Source: Bacillota bacterium
GTDB taxonomy: Bacteria > Bacillota > Clostridia > Lachnospirales > Lachnospiraceae
NCBI GenBank assembly: GCA_023415655.1
Contig: JAEZKD010000268.1
Coordinates: 1-31,917, forward strand
Length of the DNA stretch: 31,917 bases
Direction of reading: 5' to 3'
Shown here: positions 14,955 to 22,715 of the stretch, piece after piece
Position numbering within the stretch: position 1 is the stretch's first letter
How the letters are laid out: every line of letters begins with the position of its first letter
The notes under the pieces: generated by a model
Told to the model about the DNA's origin: nothing
Databases searched by the model: none
The model's input: only the letters and a program-made list of their open reading frames with translations
Position numbers and translations under genes: made by a program

Positions 14955-16694
14955 ATGTCAGAAAAAGCAATCATGTTAGGCAATGAAGCGATTGCCAGAG
15001 GTGCTTATGAAGCAGGTGTTAAGGTATCAAGCGCATACCCAGGAACACCAAGCACAGAAATTAGTGAAAACATTGTTAAGTATCAGGAAATCTATAGTGA
15101 ATGGGCACCGAATGAGAAGGTTGCTATGGAGGTTGCTATTGGTGCTTCCATAAGCGGTGTAAGAGCAATGGCATCCATGAAGCATGTTGGCGTGAATGTA
15201 GCAGCAGATCCTTTATTTACAATTTCTTATGCTGGGGTAAATGGTGGTCTTGTTTTAGTGGCAGCAGATGACCCTGGACTTTATTCCTCTCAAAACGAAC
15301 AGGATACAAGAATGGTAGCAAGAGCAGCACAGGTACCTGTTTTAGAGCCTTCGGATAGTCAAGAAGCAAAAGAGTTTGTGAAGTTTGCTTTTGAATTAAG
15401 CGAGCAATATGATACTCCAGTCATTGTACGTACAACGACTCGTATTGCACATTCCCAGGGAATGGTGACATTAAATGAGCGTAAGGAAGTGCCAGACAAA
15501 CCTTACGAGAGAAATCCTCAAAAGACAGTTATGATGCCTGGCAATGCCAAATTACGTCATCTTGTGGTGGAAGAGCGTACGAATCGTATGATAGAAGATT
15601 CCGTGAATTTTCCAATCAATCAATTGGAATATAATGATTTAAAGATCGGTGTCATTACCTGTGGTATTCCTTACCAGTATGTCAAAGAAGCGATGCCGAC
15701 AGCCTCTGTCTGTAAGCTAGGGCTTGTAAATCCGTTACCAAGAAAATTGATTGAGGAATTTGCAGCTAAGGTTGAGACTTTATACATAGTAGAAGAATTA
15801 GACCCTGTCATTGAAGAACAAGTGAAATCTTGGGGCATCAAAGCAATTGGAAAGGAAATTCTTACGGTACAGGGAGAATACAGTGCGAATTTATTAAGAA
15901 CAGCCATTCTAGGACAAAAGCTTGAGATTGCAAAACCAGCGCAGGTACCAAATCGACCACCAATCCTATGTCCAAGCTGCCCTCATCGAAGTGTTTACTC
16001 AATTCTAAAAAAGCTTGGTATACATGCCGCAGGTGACATAGGCTGTTATACACTTGGAGCAATAGCACCACTAAGTGTTGTCGATACCACCATTTGTATG
16101 GGAGCAAGCATAAGTACCTTACATGGAATGGAAAAGGCAAAGGGAAAAGAATATATTAAAAACTGGGTAGCAGTCATTGGCGACTCTACATTTATGCATA
16201 CGGGTGTGAATTCGTTGATGAATATGGTATACAACAAAGGAACGGGAACGATTCTAATCCTTGATAATTCAACGACTGGAATGACAGGTCATCAAGACCA
16301 TGCGGGAACTGGAAAGACGTTAATGGGAGATGAAACCTATAACATTAATATCATGGAGCTTTGTAAAGCAATCGGTGTTCCAAATGTTGTAGAAATCAAT
16401 GCTTTTGATCTAGAACTCTTAGAAAAAACCATTAAGGAAGAGATTATTAAGGATGAGATCAGTGTAATCATAGCCAAAGCTCCTTGTGTCTTACTCAATA
16501 AAGCATTGCTAAAAGAACAATGTTATGTTGATTCTACGATTTGTAAGAAATGTGGTATGTGTTTGAAGCCAGGTTGTCCTGCATTGACCAAAACAAAGGA
16601 TAATACAGTTAGAATCAATGATACGATGTGCAATGGTTGTGATCTTTGCCGTAAGCTATGTAAGTTCGGTGCGATTACAAGAGTAGCGAAATAG
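14955..16694 (+). CDS. iorA: Indolepyruvate ferredoxin oxidoreductase, alpha subunit
   Basis: The 579-aa large subunit of the oxygen-sensitive enzyme oxidatively decarboxylates aryl-pyruvates with CoA, passing electrons to ferredoxin (reversible in anaerobes). It has an N-terminal pyrimidine-binding domain (MLGNEAIARGAYEAGVKVSSAYPGTPSTEI; MASMKHVGVNVAADPLF), a central CPSCPHR motif, GDIGCYTLGA, and a TPP/Mg site GDSTFMHTGVNSL with DNSTTGMTGHQ. At the C-terminus are two [4Fe-4S] motifs, CKKCGMCLKPGCP and CNGCDLCRKLC. All expected cofactor residues are present. It is first of five genes with short gaps. AAAGGA upstream supports the start. It acts with iorB in the cytoplasm. Confidence 0.96.
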   Translation: MSEKAIMLGNEAIARGAYEAGVKVSSAYPGTPSTEISENIVKYQEIYSEWAPNEKVAMEVAIGASISGVRAMASMKHVGVNVAADPLFTISYAGVNGGLVLVAADDPGLYSSQNEQDTRMVARAAQVPVLEPSDSQEAKEFVKFAFELSEQYDTPVIVRTTTRIAHSQGMVTLNERKEVPDKPYERNPQKTVMMPGNAKLRHLVVEERTNRMIEDSVNFPINQLEYNDLKIGVITCGIPYQYVKEAMPTASVCKLGLVNPLPRKLIEEFAAKVETLYIVEELDPVIEEQVKSWGIKAIGKEILTVQGEYSANLLRTAILGQKLEIAKPAQVPNRPPILCPSCPHRSVYSILKKLGIHAAGDIGCYTLGAIAPLSVVDTTICMGASISTLHGMEKAKGKEYIKNWVAVIGDSTFMHTGVNSLMNMVYNKGTGTILILDNSTTGMTGHQDHAGTGKTLMGDETYNINIMELCKAIGVPNVVEINAFDLELLEKTIKEEIIKDEISVIIAKAPCVLLNKALLKEQCYVDSTICKKCGMCLKPGCPALTKTKDNTVRINDTMCNGCDLCRKLCKFGAITRVAK

Positions 16695-16706
16695 GAGGAA
16701 GGGAAG

Positions 16707-17282
16707 ATGACAACGAAAAATATTATGATTGTTGGTGTTGGTGGGCAAGGAACCTTACTGACAAGTCGAATCCTAGGCAACATTACCCTGCAGGCAGGAT
16801 ATGATGTAAAGCTTTCAGAAGTACACGGAATGGCTCAAAGAGGTGGAAGCGTTGTTACCTTTGTACGTTATGGGGATAAGGTGACAGAACCAATTGTAGA
16901 AGAAGGTCAAGCGGACGTATTAATAGCGTTTGAAAAACTGGAAGCATTAAGATATGCTCACTTTCTGAAAAAAGAGGGTGTATTGATTGTCAATGATTTA
17001 AGAATAGATCCGATGCCAGTAGTCATTGGGACTGCATCTTATCCAGAACATATCCTTGAGGATTTAAGTAAATCCTATCAGGTACTTATAGTAGATGCGA
17101 TGGCAGAGGCTAAAAAATTGGGAAACCCAAAGGTATTTAATAGCATTGTACTAGGGATGGCTGCTGCCCATATGGATTTTAGCAAAGAACAGTGGCTTGA
17201 GGTAATTGAAAGGACTGTTCCTGCAAAGACCATTGAAATCAATAAGAGAGCATTTGAAACGGGTTTTGCGATGCATAAATAG
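16707..17282 (+). CDS. iorB: Indolepyruvate ferredoxin oxidoreductase, beta subunit
   Basis: The 191-aa gamma-type domain of 2-oxoacid:ferredoxin oxidoreductases begins MTTKNIMIVGVGGQGTLLTSRIL (Gly-rich GVGGQG loop), followed by SEVHGMAQRGGSVVTFVRYG and ADVLIAFEKLEALR, all typical of IorB. It partners iorA to form the active complex. The gap to iorA is 12 bp and its ribosome site AGGAGG overlaps the iorA stop region. The next gene's ribosome site overlaps its own stop, indicating one tightly packed operon. Confidence 0.95.
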   Translation: MTTKNIMIVGVGGQGTLLTSRILGNITLQAGYDVKLSEVHGMAQRGGSVVTFVRYGDKVTEPIVEEGQADVLIAFEKLEALRYAHFLKKEGVLIVNDLRIDPMPVVIGTASYPEHILEDLSKSYQVLIVDAMAEAKKLGNPKVFNSIVLGMAAAHMDFSKEQWLEVIERTVPAKTIEINKRAFETGFAMHK

Positions 17283-17294
17283 GAGGCGATATTG

Positions 17295-17702
17295 ATGTTA
17301 CAGCAACTTTCTGTCTTTATTGAAAATAAAATCGGTAGTCTGAATAAAGTCACCCATGCAATTTTTGAAAGTGGAATCAATCTTCATGCAATATCTGCAT
17401 TTGATTCCCCGGATTTTTGTATTTTACGACTCGTGGTAGATCGGCCAGAGGAAGCAAAACAGATGTTAAGTGAAAAGGGCTTTGCGGTAAAGGTCTCCGA
17501 AGTTGTTGCAATTGAATTAGTTGATCGTCCAGGAGAACTAGATCATGTATTAGGGTTATTAGCGAGCGAGGGATTAAGTATTAATTACATTTATTCTCTT
17601 GTATTACGTCAAGAGAAGGCGCCTTTGATGGTGATGAATCTAAATGATAATAAGAAAGCATTCGAGCTTTTAAAGAAAAATAACTTAACGGTGATTGACT
17701 AA
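17295..17702 (+). CDS. Tandem ACT-domain protein, copy 1
   Basis: The 135-aa stand-alone protein has two ACT-type ligand folds: LQQLSVFIENKIGSLNKVTHAIFESGINLHAIS (first strand-helix-strand) and VVAIELVDRPGELDHVLGLLASEGLSINYIYS (second, with the typical DRPGEL loop). ACT folds bind amino acids and usually control enzymes or transcription. The chosen ATG is 8 nt after AGGAGG; a TTG one codon upstream is less likely. Placed between iorB and paaK, it probably senses an aromatic amino acid or a product of the pathway. No DNA-binding or catalytic domain is attached. Confidence 0.87.
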   Translation: MLQQLSVFIENKIGSLNKVTHAIFESGINLHAISAFDSPDFCILRLVVDRPEEAKQMLSEKGFAVKVSEVVAIELVDRPGELDHVLGLLASEGLSINYIYSLVLRQEKAPLMVMNLNDNKKAFELLKKNNLTVID

Positions 17703-17719
17703 TCAAAGGAGGGCTATTA

Positions 17720-19018
17720 ATGATCTGGAATGAAACAAAAGAGTGTATGAGTCGTGATGAATTGATGAATCTTCAGAGTAAACGGCTTGTTAAAATGGTA
17801 GATCGGGTATACCATAATGTAGAATTCTATCGTAAAAAAATGCAATCCATGGGTATTGAACCTGGTGATATTGGTGGAATTGAGGATTTACATAAGCTAC
17901 CTTTTACCACAAAGGATGATTTACGGGAGAATTATCCTTTCGGACTGTTTGCGATTCCAGAATCAGAAGTAGTCCGAATCCATGCATCTTCTGGAACCAC
18001 AGGGAAGGCAACCGTTGTAGGTTACTCAAGAAGAGACATTGAAATCTGGGAAGAATGTGTTGCACGAGTATTAGCTATGGTTGGGCTAGGAAAAAAGGAT
18101 AAGCTCCAAGTGTCTTATGGATATGGCTTATTTACTGGAGGACTTGGAGTTCATTATGGAGCGGAGAATTTGGGTGCTACAGTAATTCCGATGTCTTCTG
18201 GTAATACAAAGAAGCAGATAACAATGATGGAGGATTTTGGGTGTACGGCCATTGCTTGCACTCCATCTTACTTGCTACATATCATTGAAGCATTAGAAGA
18301 AGCAGGTAAAATTGATAGCATTAAGTTAAAAGTAGCAATTTGTGGAGCCGAACCTTGGACAGAGAATATGAGAAAAGAGATTGAGGCACGTCTTCATATC
18401 GATGCTTTTGATATCTATGGGTTAAGTGAAGTGATGGGTCCAGGTGTTGCAGCAGATTGTAAGTTCCATCAAGGCTTGCATGTATATGAGGATCATTTTC
18501 TTCCTGAAATCTTAGATCCAGACACCCTACAGCCATGTAAGCCAGGAGAGATCGGAGAGCTTGCCTTTACTACCTTGACCAAAGAAGCACTCCCTTTGTT
18601 TCGCTATCGTACGAAGGATTTGACAAGTATTACCTATGATAGATGTGAATGCGGTAGAACACTCGCTAGAATCTCACGATTCAAGGGGCGCTCGGATGAT
18701 ATGTTAATTATACGTGGGGTCAATGTGTTCCCATCTCAGGTAGAATCAGCCTTACTTGAAATCGGTGAAACTAGCCCGCACTATTTAATGATTGTTGATC
18801 GTGTAGATTATCAGGATACGCTTGAAATCTTAGTGGAAGTGGAAGAACGTTTCTTCTCTGATGAAATTCGTGCCCTAGAAAAATTAACTGCTAAAATAGC
18901 TCATGTGCTTCAACAAGCCTTAGGACTTGCTGTTAAGGTTAAGTTAGTAGAACCTAAGACCATTGAACGAAGTGAAGGGAAAGCAAAGCGTGTCATAGAC
19001 AGGCGTAAATTGGTTTAA
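17720..19018 (+). CDS. paaK: Phenylacetate-CoA ligase (aryl-acetate--CoA ligase), copy 2
   Basis: This 432-aa adenylate-forming ligase has the same architecture as copy 1: HASSGTTGKATVVGY P-loop (about 87-101), YGYGLFTGGLGVHYGAENLGAT, DIYGLSEVMGPGV, RYRTKDLTSI, GRSDDMLIIRGVNVFPSQVE, and C-terminal SEGKAKRVIDRRK with the catalytic Lys. With IOR it links free aryl-acetate, aryl-acetyl-CoA and aryl-pyruvate. In the oxidative direction it could run backwards to conserve energy as ATP. In the reductive direction it would let the cell make aromatic amino acids from scavenged aryl-acetates. AAAGGAGG lies 7 nt before ATG. Both neighbours are ACT proteins. Confidence 0.94.
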   Translation: MIWNETKECMSRDELMNLQSKRLVKMVDRVYHNVEFYRKKMQSMGIEPGDIGGIEDLHKLPFTTKDDLRENYPFGLFAIPESEVVRIHASSGTTGKATVVGYSRRDIEIWEECVARVLAMVGLGKKDKLQVSYGYGLFTGGLGVHYGAENLGATVIPMSSGNTKKQITMMEDFGCTAIACTPSYLLHIIEALEEAGKIDSIKLKVAICGAEPWTENMRKEIEARLHIDAFDIYGLSEVMGPGVAADCKFHQGLHVYEDHFLPEILDPDTLQPCKPGEIGELAFTTLTKEALPLFRYRTKDLTSITYDRCECGRTLARISRFKGRSDDMLIIRGVNVFPSQVESALLEIGETSPHYLMIVDRVDYQDTLEILVEVEERFFSDEIRALEKLTAKIAHVLQQALGLAVKVKLVEPKTIERSEGKAKRVIDRRKLV

Positions 19019-19034
19019 GAAGGAGGCAGAGCTT

Positions 19035-19457
19035 ATGTTAATCAAACAGTTATCCGTATTTATTGAAAATAGAGCAGGAAGATTGGAACAAGTAACAGAA
19101 ACACTCAAAGATCACGGGATTAATATTACTTCCTTAAGTCTCGCTGATACAAGTGAATATGGAATGCTTCGTATGATTGTATCAGATCCAATCATCGGAA
19201 GAAAAGCACTTAAAGATGCTGGATTTTCTGCAATGCTGACTGATGTCATTGCGGTTAAGCTATCCAATGGAGTTGGTATGCTAAATCATCTACTAAAGGT
19301 ATTAGATGGTGTTAACATTGAGTATATGTATGCCTTATCTACCAATGAGAATGCAGCGTTAATCTTAAAGATTTCAGACAATGAAACCGCTTTAAAAGCG
19401 TTGCAAGCAAGTGGAATTGAATTGTTGGATGATTTTGCTTATACGATCAATGATTAA
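19035..19457 (+). CDS. Tandem ACT-domain protein, copy 2
   Basis: This 140-aa protein is a paralogue of the ACT protein earlier in the operon, beginning with nearly the same LIKQLSVFIENRAGRLEQVTETLKDHGINITSLS. A second ACT half (VIAVKLSNGVGMLNHLLKVLDGVNIEYMYALS) lacks the RPGEL loop of copy 1 and has NGVGML instead, so the two copies may bind different ligands or form a heteromer. AAGGAGG lies 9-10 nt before ATG. It is the last gene of the iorAB-ACT-paaK-ACT operon. Confidence 0.87.
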   Translation: MLIKQLSVFIENRAGRLEQVTETLKDHGINITSLSLADTSEYGMLRMIVSDPIIGRKALKDAGFSAMLTDVIAVKLSNGVGMLNHLLKVLDGVNIEYMYALSTNENAALILKISDNETALKALQASGIELLDDFAYTIND

Positions 19458-19466
19458 CGAATCTAC

Positions 19467-19495
19467 TTGACACTTTCTGATTTCGTCTATATTAT
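19467..19495 (+). promoter_or_regulatory. Promoter of the NusG-domain-II gene
   Basis: Perfect TTGACA (19467-19472), 17-bp spacer, TATTAT (19490-19495), starting 10 bp after the last gene of the IOR operon. No hairpin terminator separates them, so some read-through is possible. Confidence 0.65.
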
Positions 19496-19546
19496 TCTAT
19501 TTAGGAAAGACTACTAAGGATAGACGGAATTAGAAAGGGAAAAGAA

Positions 19547-19921
19547 TTGAAAAAAAAGGACATTATTTTAATCATAGTTCTCCTAGTAATTTCAATAGGT
19601 GGTTTGTTGGCTTATCAGCTCTTTGGGAAGCAATTGGATGTAGATCAAGCAGAGGTAGTTGTAATCATGCATGGAGAAGAGTATGGTAGATATCCATTGG
19701 ATGAGAATCAGGAGATTGTAATTAAGGCAACACATGGCAATAGTATACTACGCATTCAGGATGGAAAAGCGAAAATGATCAGTGCAGGTTGTCCCGATCA
19801 GGTGTGTGTCGAACACGCTGCCATTTCCATGGGTTACGATAATATTGTTTGCATCCCAAATGAGATCAATGTAAAAATTGAAGGTGGACAAGAGGGAGAA
19901 CTCGATAGCATTGCTAGGTAA
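19547..19921 (+). CDS. NusG domain II-containing membrane-anchored protein
   Basis: The 124-aa protein probably starts at TTG 19547 after AAAGGGA. A Lys-rich start and one membrane span (about 5-25, IILIIVLLVISIGGLLAYQLF) anchor a small extracytoplasmic beta domain. The domain has the conserved CPDQVCVEHAAISMGYDNIVCIPNEINVKI pattern of NusG domain II proteins in Firmicutes (CPDxxCv.hG.is...iVC.P). The biochemical role is unknown; relatives often sit beside electron-transport or isoprenoid-linked genes, which are not seen here. It ends at a strong terminator shared with the convergent M23 gene. Confidence 0.85.
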   Translation: MKKKDIILIIVLLVISIGGLLAYQLFGKQLDVDQAEVVVIMHGEEYGRYPLDENQEIVIKATHGNSILRIQDGKAKMISAGCPDQVCVEHAAISMGYDNIVCIPNEINVKIEGGQEGELDSIAR

Positions 19922-19936
19922 ATACAGATTTCGCAA

Positions 19937-19961
19937 AAAAAAAGGGCTTAGCCCTTTTTTT
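19937..19961. terminator. Bidirectional Rho-independent terminator
   Basis: Perfect 11-bp stem aaaaaaagggc/gcccttttttt (19937-19947 with 19951-19961) with a 3-nt loop, between two convergent genes. Confidence 0.85.
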
Positions 19962-19964
19962 ATT

Positions 19965-19979
19965 GTGTGCATAGCACAC
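19965..19979 (-). repeat. GTGTGC/GCACAC mini-hairpin next to terminator
   Basis: GTGTGC-ata-GCACAC, a 6-bp stem, lies between the M23 peptidase stop codon and the terminator (minus strand). Position and sequence match the element at 8840-8856 after aroC. A degenerate relative is at 22515-22531. Confidence 0.5.
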
Positions 19980-19996
19980 TTGTTTTCATTTTCCTT

Positions 19997-21139
19997 CTAT
20001 TGTGCACGTTTTAGATAAGGATATGGATCTACATAAGTTCCGTTGATTACTAAACTAAAGTGTAGATGAGGTCCAGTAGAGATTCCAGTGGAACCTACCA
20101 AAGAAACAGCCTCACCTTGATCAACGTATTGTCCTTCCTTTACTAAAATCTTAGAATTATGCAGATATCGTGTCACGATTCCTTTCCCATGATCGATTTC
20201 TACATAATAACCGCCACTGTTACTATAGCCGGTTTCAATGACTTTACCAGAGAGTACAGCTACAATTTTGGAACCCTTTGTTCCACCAATATCGAGTCCT
20301 TTATGGAAGGTACTAGCTCCCCTGATTGGAGCAACACGATAACCATAATAGGTATGAATGGTGTGATCAGAAGGAAGTGGCCAAATCATACAGTTGATAT
20401 CTGTTTTAGCTTCCGCTAAGGTTTTTGCGTATTTAAAATTATAGACAAAATCAACATAATTTTTAGAAACATAGGCTTTACTTGAGGAGGAGGGCAGTTT
20501 AATCTGAACCCATTCGTCTAAGACATCTACAATTTCTAATTCATCATTGATTGCGACTTGATCTAAAACCTTAGAGCTTTCCGAAGGTCCCGACCGTACA
20601 TTTAAAGTTGCACAGGTAACCTTTGCATATCTAGGATAGTACTGATTTGCAAAGGAGATTGCATCTTGTCCTGTAGATAGATATTGTGATTTTACATAAC
20701 CTGTTACTTTATTTGAAGTGATTTTCGTCCATTCGCCATAAACACCTTCGATTTTGGCAACGTTTGCACGAAATAGTTTACCAACGACCTCAGAATCCAT
20801 GGAAGCCTTCGCACGGATGTTTACATAATCCGTTACATTTGCTAAGCCAATTCCTTGAAAGAATAAAGAGGTATAATCTTTTGCAATTAATTTTTCTCCA
20901 TCTACAAAGATTGTAGTTGATACATTATTCACGGAGATTCCTGTCTCGGATAGTATATTATCATAATAGTTATTGAGTAGTTGCGACATTCCACCGATGC
21001 TATTTTCATCAATTTTTACTTCATCCTGGGCAAAGTTTATCGAACTTATTGTCTCAGCTTTTGCTTCTGTCATGTTTGAATTCCATAGGAATACAGCACT
21101 TAATACACTGATAGCTTGTACTACTACTGAGTGTTTCAT
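19997..21139 (-). CDS. Secreted SH3-SH3-M23 metallopeptidase (cell-wall endopeptidase)
   Basis: The 380-aa exported peptidoglycan hydrolase begins with a signal peptide (MKHSVVVQAISVLSAVFLWNSN, cut probably after the TEAKA region). Two bacterial SH3 domains follow: about 101-156 (VNIRAKASMDSEVVGKL...WTKITSNKVTGYV) and about 175-230 (LNVRSGPSESSKVLD...WVQIKLPSSSSKAYV). The C-terminal LytM/M23 domain has the zinc motif FHKGLDIGG, then YLHNSKILVKEGQYV and GPHLHFSL. All M23 ligands (H, D, HxH) are present. I chose ATG at 21139 because GGAGGT stands 4-5 nt upstream; a TTG six codons earlier is unlikely. A perfect minus-strand promoter gives a leader of about 120 nt. It is divergent from a subtilase gene. 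Confidence 0.92.
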   Translation of the reverse strand: MKHSVVVQAISVLSAVFLWNSNMTEAKAETISSINFAQDEVKIDENSIGGMSQLLNNYYDNILSETGISVNNVSTTIFVDGEKLIAKDYTSLFFQGIGLANVTDYVNIRAKASMDSEVVGKLFRANVAKIEGVYGEWTKITSNKVTGYVKSQYLSTGQDAISFANQYYPRYAKVTCATLNVRSGPSESSKVLDQVAINDELEIVDVLDEWVQIKLPSSSSKAYVSKNYVDFVYNFKYAKTLAEAKTDINCMIWPLPSDHTIHTYYGYRVAPIRGASTFHKGLDIGGTKGSKIVAVLSGKVIETGYSNSGGYYVEIDHGKGIVTRYLHNSKILVKEGQYVDQGEAVSLVGSTGISTGPHLHFSLVINGTYVDPYPYLKRAQ

Positions 21140-21217
21140 AATGACCTCCATGGGCAAAATAAGTTTTGTTGCTTAAGTGAATACTAACAAACAGATGTCG
21201 AAAAATCACAAAATATG

Positions 21218-21297
21218 TTGTAATAATGCACAATAGTTATTACAAAAGTATTACACGACAACACTGGAATTATATCAAAATTATTACAATTTGTCAA
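21218..21297 (-). promoter_or_regulatory. Consensus promoter of the M23 gene with three TTATTACAA boxes
   Basis: On the minus strand, perfect TTGACA (21297-21292), 17 bp, perfect TATAAT (21274-21269). TTATTACAA at 21281-21289 lies inside the spacer. A 9-bp inverted repeat TTGTAATAA-N10-TTATTACAA (21218-21245) lies in the leader. Three exact copies of one 9-mer around a very strong promoter suggest a repressor-controlled gene. Confidence 0.6.
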
Positions 21298-21398
21298 CTG
21301 ATTCGCACCAGCTTGTACAATTTTTAGGATAATCTTACAACTAGCACCATAAACTAGCATCCGAATAAGATATAGTAATGTTATATTAGGAGTAGATA

Positions 21399-22382
21399 AT
21401 GGACCTCGCTGCAAGGACCATTCAATTAGGATTTGCTAGAGAGAAAAATATCATAGGGTCAGGAATTACAGTAGCAATCGCTGATACAGGAATATGTGCT
21501 CATCCGGATTTTTTCCGTTATTCAAATAGAAGTATTTATTTTAAGGATTTTTTATATCAGAGAACAAGGTTTTATGATGACTGCGGACATGGAAGCCATG
21601 TTGCAGGAATTATTGGTGGGACTGGGGTCGTTTCTGATGGAAAATATTGTGGTGTTGCTCCTGGTTGCAATATCATGGCATGCAAAACCTTAAATTATAA
21701 GGGAGATGGTAACATCAGTGATGTATTGGAAGCTTTGGAGTGGATGATCGAATATAAGAACAAATATGGAATTCGTGTAATCAATTTGTCTTTTGGCATG
21801 GGAAATAAGGAAATTAGTAAAGAAGGATTTAAGCTAATTCAGATGGTTGAACATGTATGGGACGAGGGGATTGTTGTAGTAGCTGCAGCAGGGAATGCAG
21901 GACCAAATCCAGGAAGTATAGCAGTACCTGGTTGCAGTAAAAAAATAATTACCGTGGGTGCGTCTGATGATCATCTTGAGGTAGAGCTTATGGGACAAAA
22001 GACGAGGGATTATTCAGGCAGAGGGCCAACCTATGAATGCATAAAAAAGCCAGATGTTGTCGCGCCTGGAAGTAATATTATGAGCTGTGCACTTGCCAAG
22101 TCGTATGGCAATGATATTATATATAGTACGATAGCAAATCGTTGGGGACCATTACCGCGAATGCCAAGAGATACGTATCATCATATGTATACCGAAAAGA
22201 GTGGAACTAGTATGGCAACACCGATCGTCACTGGAGCAGTAGCATTATTGCTATCCAAACACCCTGATATGACACCAAAAGATGTGAAAAAAAAGCTAAA
22301 AGAAAGCTCTGTTGATTTGAAGACGGATTCCTCAAAGCAAGGTTGGGGACTTTTGAATATTAAGAATTTGTTATCAGATTGA
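21399..22382 (+). CDS. S8 family serine peptidase (subtilase), no signal peptide or propeptide
   Basis: This 327-aa subtilisin-fold protease has a complete catalytic triad: D29 in VAIADTGI, H64 in DCGHGSHVAGI and S271 in SGTSMATP, with the oxyanion Asn N166 in AAAGNAGPN. The mature domain begins almost at the first residue, so neither a secretion signal nor an inhibitory propeptide is encoded. This points to an intracellular protease of the AprX/intracellular-subtilisin type. An insert before the active Ser (about 231-266) holds NRWGPLPRMPRDTYHHMY, longer than in minimal subtilases. TAGGAG lies 6 nt before ATG. It is divergent from the M23 wall hydrolase. Its own promoter is not obvious. Confidence 0.92.
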   Translation: MDLAARTIQLGFAREKNIIGSGITVAIADTGICAHPDFFRYSNRSIYFKDFLYQRTRFYDDCGHGSHVAGIIGGTGVVSDGKYCGVAPGCNIMACKTLNYKGDGNISDVLEALEWMIEYKNKYGIRVINLSFGMGNKEISKEGFKLIQMVEHVWDEGIVVVAAAGNAGPNPGSIAVPGCSKKIITVGASDDHLEVELMGQKTRDYSGRGPTYECIKKPDVVAPGSNIMSCALAKSYGNDIIYSTIANRWGPLPRMPRDTYHHMYTEKSGTSMATPIVTGAVALLLSKHPDMTPKDVKKKLKESSVDLKTDSSKQGWGLLNIKNLLSD

Positions 22383-22715
22383 AATGAATCAAAATGAAAT
22401 GAATCAAAATGAAATAGATGGAATCCAAGTTCTATGGAAATGGTCAAAATTATGTAAGTAATAACAAAGCGTGAGTACATTTTGTACTCACGCTAAAAAA
22501 TACTCTAAAAGTTAGGTGTTCTAGCACACTTGGGGATATATCCTGCATGTTATACCTTATTATGGATAAAGTTTAGGGAAATTTTATAGTTTTCAGCTGG
22601 TTTTGTATTAAATTTATGTGAAAAATGAAAAAACTATTGAATTTAAAATTGTTTATTAGTATAATAATAATGTAAGCGTTTACATATTATGATTAACTTT
22701 TTAGGAGGAATTGCA
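22383..22715. other. Intergenic region after the subtilase: tandem 15-mer, hairpin, promoter of next gene
   Basis: Directly after the subtilase stop the 15-mer GAAATGAATCAAAAT occurs twice in tandem (about 22381-22410) with a third partial copy. An 11-bp perfect hairpin GCGTGAGTACA-ttt-TGTACTCACGC (22469-22493) follows; it has no T-run on the plus strand, so its terminator role is unsure. At 22515-22531 there is a degenerate copy of the GTGTGC/GCACAC element. The promoter and cre box of the next gene complete the region. No coding frame was supported. Confidence 0.5.
22637..22684 (+). promoter_or_regulatory. Promoter with cre-type (CcpA/LacI family) box
   Basis: TTGAAT (22637-22642), 17-bp spacer and perfect TATAAT (22660-22665). 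TGTAAGCGTTTACA (22671-22684) fits the catabolite-responsive element consensus TGWAARCGYTWNCA at every position and sits at the expected start point, a repressing position. Confidence 0.7.

Noticed and set aside
22469..22493. 11-bp hairpin as the subtilase terminator
   Set aside because: No T-run follows on the plus strand, so it is recorded only as a hairpin.
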